Shown: positions 1-7,756, counted from the first letter of the stretch. The stretch is 8,386 nucleotides of DNA from Sedimentibacter sp. (GCA_029256005.1 JAQSYS010000097.1:1-8386); one strand, 5' to 3'. Notes: generated by a model from the letters alone, not told the origin. A program made the numbers and translations.

Positions 1-497
1 TTTAACGCGCTTTCCCAGTCAATATCATTGTTGTAAAGAGGAATTTCTTTATATATAACCCCTATTTCTTTTAAGTTACCTGGTTCGTTTCCTTCCTGAC
101 CAAGTACTGTAAGCAATGTATCATATGGTCTTCCCGATATTGCAATTACTTCATCCCCATAATTTAATAAAGATGATAAAGTCAAGTACAATGCATGCGT
201 TCCTGAAGCAATGGATGGTCTCACTAAAGCATCTTCAGTATGAAAAATTGAAGCAAAAATCTTTTCTGCTTTTTCTCTTCCTGGGTCATCGTATCCATAA
301 CCGGTGTTCCAGTAAAAGTTTGTGTAATCCAACCTATGCTCTTGCATGGCACTGATAACCTTATATTGATTAAATTCTCTTGTTTTATCGATATCCTCGA
401 AATATTTTTCTTTTATTTCTTTTTCAATTTTCGTTACATAGTTAAAAACAGTTTCGCTGATGCCAAACTGTTTACATAATATATTTTCTGTTGACAT
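1..497 (-). CDS. Methionine gamma-lyase family PLP enzyme ('aluminum resistance protein'), N-terminal part
   Basis: Translating the minus strand from the ATG at 497 gives 165 codons with no stop up to the window edge, so the 3' part is missing. The start is supported by AGGAG at 504-508, six bases upstream. It lies three bases after the hfq stop, with its Shine-Dalgarno inside the hfq 3' end, so coupled translation is likely. Recognisable family segments are the TGYGYDDPGR stretch (residues about 66-75), ALVRPSIASGTHAL (about 90-103) and the GRPYDTLLTVLGQE stretch (about 121-134). These match the fold-type I, PLP-dependent family annotated as methionine gamma-lyase or aluminum resistance protein (YnbB-like), which often follows hfq in Clostridia. 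The PLP-binding lysine lies further downstream and cannot be checked. The substrate is not known from the sequence. A C-S lyase type reaction is inferred from the family. Confidence 0.85.
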   Translation of the reverse strand, partial: MSTENILCKQFGISETVFNYVTKIEKEIKEKYFEDIDKTREFNQYKVISAMQEHRLDYTNFYWNTGYGYDDPGREKAEKIFASIFHTEDALVRPSIASGTHALYLTLSSLLNYGDEVIAISGRPYDTLLTVLGQEGNEPGNLKEIGVIYKEIPLYNNDIDWESAL

Positions 498-500
498 TTA

Positions 501-737
501 TTACTCCTCTATATTTTCATTGCTGAACAATCTAACCTGCTTAAGTGGCAGTATTGATGTAATAGCATGTTTGTAAACCAGTTGCTGACCTCTTTCAGTT
601 TCAATAAATACAACATAATTGTCAAAGCCAATAACTGTTCCTGTAAGCTTGTATCCATTATTTAAAAATATTGTTATAGTTATTTTTTCTCTTCTTACAG
701 TGTTTAAAAATGAATCTTGTAAATTAATGTTATTCAT
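501..737 (-). CDS. hfq: RNA chaperone Hfq
   Basis: This 78-residue Sm-like protein assembles as a hexameric ring that binds small RNAs and mRNAs. The N-terminus NLQDSFLNTVRREK (residues 5-18) matches the Hfq helix 1, with the conserved Gln at 7 near the proximal RNA-binding pore. The Sm1 region contains NNGYKLTG and FDNYVV (about 26-43). The Sm2 motif YKHA is at residues 55-58, followed by TSI where many homologues have STI. The short acidic tail (NENIEE) is typical of compact Firmicute Hfq and lacks the long C-terminal extension of enterobacteria. The start is set by a strong AGGAGGAG sequence about five bases upstream, which overlaps the miaA stop (TAA at 750-752). The gene sits directly after miaA, as in many bacteria. 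In Gram-positive bacteria its role in sRNA regulation varies, so function beyond RNA binding is uncertain. Confidence 0.95.
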   Translation of the reverse strand: MNNINLQDSFLNTVRREKITITIFLNNGYKLTGTVIGFDNYVVFIETERGQQLVYKHAITSILPLKQVRLFSNENIEE

Positions 738-749
738 GACATCTCCTCC

Positions 750-1685
750 TTATATGAGTGATTTTATATACTTGTCTATATCTTCTACAGTCAAATCAAT
801 ATTTTTTATGTCATCAACATCAAACCACTTTACATTTTCATCTCTTAGAAACCATGTATACTGTCTTTTTGCAAATCTTCTTGTATTTTGTTTGAGTATA
901 CTTACAGCTTCATCTAGATTGACATTGCCTTCAAGATATTCAATTATTTCCTTATAGCCGATTGCTTTCATAGAGATCAAATTCTTGTTGTAGCCTTTAT
1001 CCAACAAATCTTTTACCTCTTTAATCAACCCTTCTGAAATCATTTTATCTACACGTTGATTTATTCTATCATAAAGAATCTTTCTGTCCATGGAAAGTCC
1101 TACTAAAATACATTCGTATTTATCACTGGGCTTTCTTATGTCTGTATTTAGCTCGGAAAATTTGACTCCGGTTATATCATAGACCTCTAATGCACGAATT
1201 ACTCTCTTAATGTTCTTTTTATGAATTTTTTCAGCTGATGCTGGGTCTATTTTTATTAATTTCTCATAAAGAGCATCTTCACCATGTTCTTTGTGATAAT
1301 AATTATAGTAATCTCTTAATTTTTCGCTGGATTTAGCTTTTCCAAAATCTAAATCATATATGAGAGAATTAACATACAAACCACTTCCCCCTACAATTAT
1401 GGGAATATGATTATTATTAAGAAGTCTATCAATTTCTTTTTCAGCATCTTCTTTAAATTCTGAAACGGAATAATTTTCGTTTGGGTTTACAATATCAATC
1501 ATGTGATGAGAAATTTCTTGCATTTCATCATTAGAAATCTTGGCAGTACCAATGTCCATTTCCCTATAAATCTGCATTGAATCAGCTGAAATTATTTCTG
1601 TATGAAGTTTTTTTGCTAGTTCAACTGATACATATGTCTTTCCCACTGCAGTTGGACCTACAATTACTATTATTTTATTACCCAT
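750..1685 (-). CDS. miaA: tRNA dimethylallyltransferase MiaA
   Basis: This cytoplasmic enzyme transfers the dimethylallyl group from DMAPP to N6 of A37 in tRNAs reading codons that begin with U, giving i6A37, the substrate of MiaB encoded in the same operon. The protein has 311 residues, the usual length. The P-loop GPTAVGKT is at residues 10-17. The SADSMQIYREMDIGTAK segment (33-49) carries the conserved catalytic Asp35. The HHMIDIVNP stretch is at about 60-68, GGSGLYV at 99-105, and the RVIRALEVYDITG and KAIGYKEI motifs follow. The C-terminal RRFAKRQYTWF segment is typical of the family. The start is the only reasonable one, nine residues before the P-loop, with GAAGG at 1697-1701 eleven bases upstream. 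The stop forms part of the hfq ribosome binding site. The gene looks intact. Because mutL upstream is truncated, 127 untranslated bases now precede miaA instead of about 17. Confidence 0.97.
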   Translation of the reverse strand: MGNKIIVIVGPTAVGKTYVSVELAKKLHTEIISADSMQIYREMDIGTAKISNDEMQEISHHMIDIVNPNENYSVSEFKEDAEKEIDRLLNNNHIPIIVGGSGLYVNSLIYDLDFGKAKSSEKLRDYYNYYHKEHGEDALYEKLIKIDPASAEKIHKKNIKRVIRALEVYDITGVKFSELNTDIRKPSDKYECILVGLSMDRKILYDRINQRVDKMISEGLIKEVKDLLDKGYNKNLISMKAIGYKEIIEYLEGNVNLDEAVSILKQNTRRFAKRQYTWFLRDENVKWFDVDDIKNIDLTVEDIDKYIKSLI

Positions 1686-1702
1686 TTATTTAATTTCCTT
1701 CG

Positions 1703-1822
1703 TTAATTTTGTATTCTTTCAAACATTTTTTCAATTTCATACTTGCTCATTTTTATTATTATTGGTCGTCCGTGAGGACAAGTGTTAGGATTTTCGCAAC
1801 TTCCAAGGTCATTTAACAATTC
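1703..1822 (-). other. Out-of-frame remnant of the MutL C-terminus (CPHGRP motif)
   Basis: Read from 1822 down to the TAA at 1703-1705, this frame encodes 39 residues beginning ELLNDLGSCENPNTCPHGRP and ending MFERIQN. It is the canonical last segment of MutL: a helix, the zinc-binding CPHGRP motif (remnant residues 15-20), a strand, and the EIEKMFERI terminal helix. It is displaced by one base from the main mutL frame and closed on its 5' side by an in-frame TAG at 1823-1825. No start codon with a ribosome binding site serves it, so it is probably not translated. The motif residues are undamaged, which suggests the break is recent. Confidence 0.88.
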
Positions 1823-3537
1823 CTAACATTTTTCAAGGAATCAAGAATGGTATAAAAGATTTCCTTTATATTTGATTCCATGAATATAGAAGGTACATTA
1901 TTTATAAGTATAGCATTTATTCCAAAGTTTTCAAGTTCAAAGCCTAAGTTTTCAAATATTTCTTTATTATTTATCGCAGAGTAATAATCTTCATATGATA
2001 AATTGATTACTTCTGGAATTAATAACTCTTGCTTAATGATTTTTCTTATATTATATTGATTTAAAAATTTTTCGTAATTTATTCTTTCATGAGCTGCATG
2101 CTGATCTATCATATACATTTCAGTTTTTTCATAATTCTCACAGATAATATAAGTATCCATCAGTATTCCAATAATTGAAAGTTCGGGAAGTTTTCGTTCA
2201 TCTTTTTCTATTTCAATAAAGCTTTGCTGTATTGGTTCATAGTTTTCAACCTTTTCATTGGTTAAAGTAGCATGATTTTCAACTTGCTTTTCAAATTCTC
2301 TAATTATTTTTTCTTCTTCAGCAGCTTTTTCTATTGCTTCTTCAAATAAGTTCTTATTGTTGTTGCTTATATTGATTTCAGTAAATTTTATATTGTTGAA
2401 ATTCTCATTTATGGGATTTTCCAATATATACTCTGAACCTTTTAGTGAATCATAATTATTTAGCTTCTCAAATATGGACTCGCTTTTATTTGTTTTATTT
2501 TCTGAATAATCATGAACAATTGTTTCTTTTTTAATTTCTTTAATTATGTTATTAGAGTGAAGAGCCGAAAAAATTGCCCTTTTTATTTCATTTAATGTAA
2601 TATCCTCATTTTGAAACCTAACTTCTGTTTTAGCAGGATGTACGTTGACATCAACCAATGAAGGATCAATTTCAATTTTTAAAAAACATGCTGGATATTT
2701 ATTTTTTGGAAGAAGCGTGTTGTAAGCCGCTTCAATGAAATAATTCATTCGTTTATGTTTTATTAGTCTATTGTTGACAAATACTATCTGTTGCTTTCGG
2801 TTCCCTCTATAATAATTAAGGTTTGTCGTAAAGCCGGTAATAATTATATTGTTAGTTTCATATTGTACCTTTAGTAGCGAATTATATAAATCCTTTTCAT
2901 ACAAGCTTGAAATTGTATTTAAGAGGTTATTGGTTTTTGGTGTTCTAAAGGCTATATTGCCGTTGTTAATATACTTAAATGAAATGTTTTCTTTGCTTAG
3001 TGCTAAAGAAACGACTATTTCGTTGATATTTCCGCTCTCAGAAGCATCACTTTTCATGAACTTTTTTCTGGCCGGAACATTGTAAAAAAGCTCTGTAACT
3101 GCTATGGTTGTTCCAACAGGACATCCAATTGCTTCCTTTGATACAATATTGCCGCCTTCTATTGAAATTATTGTGCCAGAAGAATCTTCAGCTGTCCTTG
3201 TTATCATTTCAACATGAGCAACTGCCGCTATGCTGGCAAGTGCTTCGCCTCTGAATCCAAGAGTGTGAAGAGAATTCAAATCGTCAGAGGATACTATTTT
3301 GCTGGTGCAATGTCTCATGAATGCATCCTCAACCTGATCCTTTTCAATCCCCTTGCCATTGTCCGTAATACGGATTAAGCTTTTTCCTCCGTTTTTAATT
3401 TCTATGATTATTTCATCGGCTCCTGCATCTATTGAGTTTTCAACTAATTCCTTAACAATGGATTTAGGGCTTTCAATTACCTCTCCAGCAGCTATTTTAT
3501 TAATAGTTTCATTATCCAACAAATGTATTTTAGCCAT
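1703..3537 (-). pseudogene. mutL: DNA mismatch repair protein MutL, broken by 3' deletion and frameshift
   Basis: MutL couples mismatch recognition by MutS to strand incision. The open frame from ATG 3537 ends at TAA 1813-1815 after 574 codons, while clostridial MutL usually has about 620-660. The N-terminal GHKL ATPase is intact: KELVENSIDA (29-38, catalytic Glu30), DNGKGI (59-64), GFRGEAL (94-100) and VDVNVHPAKTEVRF (295-308). A low-complexity linker spans about 330-445. The C-terminal domain begins with PELSIIGILMDTYI (451-464) and has the metal-site motif DQHAAHERINYE (478-489) and a QELLIP beta-clamp motif (503-508). Homology stops near residue 570. About 33 codons including the (A/S)CK motif are missing, and the CPHGRP tail follows in a different frame to a TAA at 1703-1705. 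ATPase and MutS contacts may survive if the protein is stable, but endonuclease function is probably lost. AAGAGGG overlapping the mutS stop supports the start. An assembly error is the main alternative. Confidence 0.88.
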
Positions 3538-3547
3538 ACGTACCCTC

Positions 3548-6172
3548 TTAAATGTGTCTAGCTTTTTCTATGAGTTCATTAAGCAAAGTAAATGCTTTAA
3601 CAGGTGTAATGTTGTTAATATCAATATTTTTTATGGTTTCTGTCAATTCCTTGTGTTCCTTGCTCTTGCTTTTTTCCAATGGATCTGCCTGAAACATTGA
3701 TACCTGAAATTCATCGGTTACTCTGTCTTTTTTTCTTTTAGCAAATGGTTTGTTTATATCGCTATCATCAAGCTGCTTTAATATTTCCTTTGCTCTAACT
3801 ACAACCTCATCAGGAAGTCCTGCCAAGTTTGCAACCTGTATTCCATAGCTTCTGTCCACGCTGCCTTCTGCTATTTTTCTTAAGAAAATTATTTTATCAT
3901 CAGTTTCTTTAATCAAGATTCTATAATTTTTAACACTTTTTAGTTTGCTTTCAAGCTCAGAGAGCTCATGATAGTGTGTTGCAAACAACGTCTTTGCCTT
4001 GATTTTTTTAGTTATATATTCAACAACACTCCAGGCAATGCTCAAACCGTCATAGGTGCTTGTGCCTCTTCCTATTTCATCCAAAATCAATAGGCTGTTA
4101 TCTGTTGCATTGTTTAATATGTTTGATACCTCACTCATTTCAACCATAAATGTGCTCTGTCCTTGAGACAAGTCATCAGAAGCACCTACACGGGTGAATA
4201 TTTTATCTAATATACAGATTTCAGCTTTTTTTGCAGGTACAAAACTTCCTATGTGAGATAGCAGTGCAATTAATGCAACCTGTCTCATATAGGTTGACTT
4301 TCCTGCCATGTTAGGACCTGTTATTATTGACATTCTGAATTCCTTGTTGTCTATGAACGTGTCGTTAGGAACAAACATTTCACTCTTCATTATTTTTTCA
4401 ATTACAGGATGTCTGCCGTCCGTAATTTTAATGAATCCAGTGTTATTCATTTCTGGTCTTATATAGTTGTTTTTGACCGCTGCTATTGCCAATGAATTTA
4501 GCGTGTCAATAACAGCAATTGAGTAGGCAGTGTCCTGAATTCTTACAACTTGATCCTTTATATTTTGTCTGATTTGAAGGAACAATTCATATTCAAGTTT
4601 CATCATCTGCTCATCTGCATTTAATATTTTTGCTTCCATTTCCTTTAGTTCAGGAGTCACATATCTTTCACAGTTCGCTAGAGTTTGTTTTCTTATATAA
4701 TATTCAGGTACCTGGTTCATATATGATTTTGTTACTTCAAGATAATAGCCAAACACCTTCGTATAGCCTATTTTTAAATTTTTTATTCTTGATGCTTCTC
4801 TTTCCTTATTTTGAAGCTCAGAAATCCAGTTTTTGCCGTTTACTGTTATTTCCTTTATTTCATCAAGTTCATCATTGTAACCATGTTTAATGATTCCTCC
4901 TTCTTTAACTGAAATAGGAGGATCTTCAACTATAGATTTATCAATTAGATCATAAACATCATCTAAAGTATCAAAGCTTTCATATATATCAATAAACATC
5001 TTGGATTTTAAAACTGATATTTCAGATTTTAAATCAGGCAGATTAGATAATGACTGTTTTAATGCATTCATATCTCTACCATTGCAGTTGCCAAATACTA
5101 TCCTGCTTATGAGCCGTTCTATGTCATAAACTGTTTTTAAATATTCCTTTATGTTATTTGATGCCATGATATTGTTGTAAAGTTCATCAACAGCTTCCAA
5201 GCGGTTGTTTATAAATGCTATGTTTTTAAGAGGTTCTTCAATCCACTTTTTTAGTTGTCTACTGCCCATAGCGGTATTTGTATAGTCGAGTACGTTGTAA
5301 AGTGTGCCTTGTCCTTTTTTTCCTCTGACTGTTTCTATAAGCTCGAGGTTTTTACGTGTGCTTGAATCTAAATATAAGTACTCTCCTACATTGTAAAAAT
5401 GAAGTTTGTTTAATTGTTCTAAAGATGTTTTTTGAGTGCGATACAAGTAATTGATAAGCATCCCCAAAGACATAACAGCATAATTGTTGTCAGATAGACC
5501 AAAGGAATCTAATGAAACAACGTTGAAATGTTTTAGTATTATTGCCTTGTATTCATTGTAACTCAATATTTCGGTGCAGCTCATCATGGAATCAATTAAA
5601 TCAATATTAGTTAATTTATTTGTTATGATTTCGGAAGGATTGATTTTATAAATTTCTTCCTTTAATAATTCAAATTTTTTTGAATTATTAATATCAAAAT
5701 CATTTATAGATATATTTTCTGTTACATATAAATCTCCGGTAGAAATATCAGCATAACACATCCCGAAGCCCTTATCTATGTATGTACAGCACAAATAATT
5801 GTTGCTTTTTTCATCAAGCATATTTTGATCAATTATTGTGCCCGGTGTTATAATTCTTACAACATCACGTCTTACTATACCTTTCGCCTCTGATGGATCT
5901 TCTAGCTGTTCGCATATAGCTACCTTGAAGCCGCTTGCTATGAGCTTAGGAATGTAGCTTTCAACTGCATGATGAGGAACGCCACACATTGGTGCTCTTT
6001 CTTCCTGTCCACAATCTCGGCCAGTTAAAGCAATTTCCAAAACCTTTGATGCAGTTAATGCATCATCAAAAAACATCTCATAAAAATCTCCAAGCCTGTA
6101 CAACAGTATGCAGTCCTGGTATTGTTCTTTGATGCCCATATATTGTTCCATCATAGGTGTATATTTTGCCAT
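3548..6172 (-). CDS. mutS: DNA mismatch repair protein MutS
   Basis: This cytoplasmic, DNA-bound dimer recognises mispairs and small loops and recruits MutL in an ATP-dependent way. At 874 residues it is full length for a MutS1 protein. The N-terminal mismatch-binding domain has the Phe-X-Glu motif as F30-Y31-E32 within LGDFYEMFFDDA. The connector, core/lever and clamp domains follow (about 125-565), with the GYTKVFGYYLEVT stretch near 469-481. The ABC-type ATPase has Walker A GPNMAGKST at 619-627, Walker B LLILDEIGRGTS with D698-E699, and the switch histidine motif THYHEL at 732-737. A helix-turn-helix dimerisation segment (GIQVANLAGLP, about 777-787) follows. QVSMF (823-827) fits the beta-clamp-binding consensus. 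The start is supported by GGAAGGTGAG just upstream, next to the miaB stop. The stop overlaps the mutL ribosome binding site. No lesion was seen, in contrast to mutL. Confidence 0.97.
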   Translation of the reverse strand: MAKYTPMMEQYMGIKEQYQDCILLYRLGDFYEMFFDDALTASKVLEIALTGRDCGQEERAPMCGVPHHAVESYIPKLIASGFKVAICEQLEDPSEAKGIVRRDVVRIITPGTIIDQNMLDEKSNNYLCCTYIDKGFGMCYADISTGDLYVTENISINDFDINNSKKFELLKEEIYKINPSEIITNKLTNIDLIDSMMSCTEILSYNEYKAIILKHFNVVSLDSFGLSDNNYAVMSLGMLINYLYRTQKTSLEQLNKLHFYNVGEYLYLDSSTRKNLELIETVRGKKGQGTLYNVLDYTNTAMGSRQLKKWIEEPLKNIAFINNRLEAVDELYNNIMASNNIKEYLKTVYDIERLISRIVFGNCNGRDMNALKQSLSNLPDLKSEISVLKSKMFIDIYESFDTLDDVYDLIDKSIVEDPPISVKEGGIIKHGYNDELDEIKEITVNGKNWISELQNKEREASRIKNLKIGYTKVFGYYLEVTKSYMNQVPEYYIRKQTLANCERYVTPELKEMEAKILNADEQMMKLEYELFLQIRQNIKDQVVRIQDTAYSIAVIDTLNSLAIAAVKNNYIRPEMNNTGFIKITDGRHPVIEKIMKSEMFVPNDTFIDNKEFRMSIITGPNMAGKSTYMRQVALIALLSHIGSFVPAKKAEICILDKIFTRVGASDDLSQGQSTFMVEMSEVSNILNNATDNSLLILDEIGRGTSTYDGLSIAWSVVEYITKKIKAKTLFATHYHELSELESKLKSVKNYRILIKETDDKIIFLRKIAEGSVDRSYGIQVANLAGLPDEVVVRAKEILKQLDDSDINKPFAKRKKDRVTDEFQVSMFQADPLEKSKSKEHKELTETIKNIDINNITPVKAFTLLNELIEKARHI

Positions 6173-6184
6173 TATCTCACCTTC

Positions 6185-7618
6185 CTATTGCTCCACTATT
6201 TCGCCTTCCATATGGAAAGTTTTAACGTTAGTTATCTTTACATTGACAATTTGACCTAATAATTCCTCGTTTCCTTTGAAATGAACAAGTCTGAAATGCT
6301 CGCTTCTACCAGTTAAAGAATTTTCACTAGTATTGTTAACCGATTCAACCAGTACAGAATAAACATTTCCAATGCATTGAGAATTTCTATCCAAAACAAT
6401 AGGATACAAAACATCTAACAATCTGTTAAATCGTTCATGTTTAACGTCATCAGGTATTTGATCTTCCATTTCAGCAGCTTTTGTTCCTTCTCTTACAGAG
6501 TAAAGGAAGGTAAATGCAGAATCATATTGAACCTTCTTAACGACATCAATTGTTTCCAGAAAGTCCTCTTCAGTTTCTCCTGGGAAGCCTACAATAATAT
6601 CTGTTGTCAATGCAATATCAGGTATTTCTTTCTTTAATTTTTCTACAAGGTTTAAATAATGGTCTTTTGTATATTTACGGTTCATTCTTCTTAATACATC
6701 ATCACTACCTGCCTGTATCGGAAGATGTACGTGGTTGCATACTTTATTACATTCCTTGATTGCTTTGATTAAATCATCAGTCAAGTCCTTAGGATGAGAA
6801 GTCATGAAACGAATTCTTTCAATTCCGTCGATTTTATTTAATTCATATAGTAATTCTGCAAATGTAAACGGATTTTCGAGGTTACTGCCATATGAATTAA
6901 CATTTTGTCCTAATAAGGTGATTTCTTTGCATCCATCGAAAGCTAGAGCTCTTACCTCATTTATTATTTCTTCAGGAGTTCTGCTTTTTTCCCTTCCTCT
7001 AACATATGGAACCACGCAGTAAGTGCAAAAATTATTGCAACCATAAGTAATATTAACCAAAGCTTTATATTTAAACTTTCTTGATTTAGGCATATTTTCA
7101 TAAATTAGTTCAGTATTGTCAATAATGTCAACACTTTTTTTCTTATTAACTTCCACATCATAGATTAATCCTGGAAGCTCTTGTATAGTATTAGTTCCAA
7201 ATATTATATCAACAAATTTAAACTGCTTTAACAGCTTTTGTCTCAATTCTTCCTTTTGCATCATGCATCCGCATACGGCAACAATCATATCAGGCTTGTG
7301 TCTTTTTAAACCCTTAACCTCGCCAAGTTTCCCGTAAACTTTAAGCTCTGCATTTTCTCTTATAAGGCATGTATTGAAAATAACTAAATCAGCATTTTGA
7401 CTATCATCTGTTTCTTCATAACCAATTGAAGTAAGCATACCGCCTATTTTTTCTGAATCATGTTCATTCATCTGGCAACCATAGGTTAAAATGTGATAAA
7501 GCTTTCTTTTGCCATTCATGATAAAGTATTGTTCATTGATATTTCTCAGTTCAATTATTCTTTCGCTTGACAGCTTGGTATTTTCTGTATTTATTGTTTC
7601 AATATTAATTTTGCTCAT
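6185..7618 (-). CDS. miaB: tRNA-2-methylthio-N6-dimethylallyladenosine synthase MiaB
   Basis: This radical-SAM methylthiotransferase converts i6A37 in tRNA to ms2i6A37, the step after MiaA. From the chosen ATG at 7618 the protein has 477 residues. The N-terminal MTTase domain carries cysteines for the auxiliary Fe-S cluster in TYGCQMN (C48), FNTCLIRENA (C84) and VCGCMMQ (C118). The radical-SAM cluster motif CNNFCTYC is at C194, C198 and C201. A C-terminal TRAM RNA-binding domain occupies roughly the last 65 residues and ends HMEGEIVEQ. The ATG at 7618 is preferred over one nine codons upstream at 7645, because the latter lies only about 8 bases after the predicted transcription start with no Shine-Dalgarno. 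GGAGG precedes 7618, although its 3-base spacing is short. This is the first gene of the operon, with mutS beginning 12 bases after its stop. Confidence 0.95.
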   Translation of the reverse strand: MSKINIETINTENTKLSSERIIELRNINEQYFIMNGKRKLYHILTYGCQMNEHDSEKIGGMLTSIGYEETDDSQNADLVIFNTCLIRENAELKVYGKLGEVKGLKRHKPDMIVAVCGCMMQKEELRQKLLKQFKFVDIIFGTNTIQELPGLIYDVEVNKKKSVDIIDNTELIYENMPKSRKFKYKALVNITYGCNNFCTYCVVPYVRGREKSRTPEEIINEVRALAFDGCKEITLLGQNVNSYGSNLENPFTFAELLYELNKIDGIERIRFMTSHPKDLTDDLIKAIKECNKVCNHVHLPIQAGSDDVLRRMNRKYTKDHYLNLVEKLKKEIPDIALTTDIIVGFPGETEEDFLETIDVVKKVQYDSAFTFLYSVREGTKAAEMEDQIPDDVKHERFNRLLDVLYPIVLDRNSQCIGNVYSVLVESVNNTSENSLTGRSEHFRLVHFKGNEELLGQIVNVKITNVKTFHMEGEIVEQ

Positions 7619-7630
7619 GTTCCTCCAACT
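7619..7630 (-). promoter_or_regulatory. Ribosome binding site deciding the miaB start
   Basis: The minus strand reads AGTTGGAGGAAC directly before the ATG at 7618. GGAGG occupies 7622-7626 and leaves only three bases before the start codon, tighter than the 5 to 9 usual in Firmicutes. No in-frame start downstream has a better spacing, and the upstream ATG at 7645 has no comparable site, so 7618 remains the best choice. Confidence 0.65.
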
Positions 7631-7660
7631 TTCTGTTATAAACATTTTAATATCTTTCGT

Positions 7661-7689
7661 ATTATATCATTTTACAACTTTTTGTTCAA
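7661..7689 (-). promoter_or_regulatory. Predicted sigma-A promoter of the miaB-mutS-mutL-miaA-hfq operon
   Basis: On the minus strand a -35 element TTGAAC (7684-7689) and a perfect -10 element TATAAT (7661-7666) are separated by exactly 17 bases. The -10 is preceded by TGA, giving an extended TGnTATAAT. Transcription would start near 7653-7655, leaving a leader of about 36 bases before the miaB ATG at 7618. The AT-rich flank upstream could act as an UP element. This is the only strong promoter-like sequence I noticed in the window, and it lies just before the operon. Confidence 0.85.
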
Positions 7690-7725
7690 TATAAAAATAC
7701 TAGTTGAAAACCGCCTTAAATAGTT

Positions 7726-7756
7726 AAGAGACATGTGCATTTAAGACATGTCTCTT
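7726..7756 (-). terminator. Perfect 11-bp hairpin after the lipoprotein gene, probable terminator
   Basis: The arms AAGAGACATGT (7726-7736) and ACATGTCTCTT (7746-7756) are perfect inverted repeats around a nine-base loop. The hairpin lies 12 bases past the lipoprotein stop and upstream of the miaB promoter, where a terminator is expected. The U-tract on the minus strand is weak (AACTATTT follows the stem), so termination may be partial. In the plus direction the stem is followed by two more Ts (CTCTTTT), but no plus-strand gene needs a terminator here. The same bases contain two direct AGACATGT copies, so a protein-binding site is an alternative. Confidence 0.6.

Noticed and set aside
619..957. 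Plus-strand open frame of 112 codons across the hfq-miaA junction
   Set aside because: Both hfq and miaA are unmistakable on the minus strand. The frame is an AT-rich antisense shadow, as are the other plus-strand frames at 116-355, 2849-3085, 3353-3700, 4630-4890, 6437-6637, 6804-7022 and 7509-7694.
1813..1830. Single-base sequencing indel as full explanation of the mutL break
   Set aside because: Restoring the frame with one base would still leave about 33 conserved residues missing, so a longer missing stretch (biological or from assembly) is needed.
2200..2560. Low-complexity, Asn/Glu-rich part of mutL as an inserted or foreign segment
   Set aside because: It falls in the linker between the ATPase and C-terminal domains, which is normally variable and charged in MutL.
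7619..7645. ATG at 7645 as miaB start, adding nine N-terminal residues
   Set aside because: It lies about 8 bases after the predicted transcription start with no Shine-Dalgarno. The ATG at 7618 is preceded by GGAGG.
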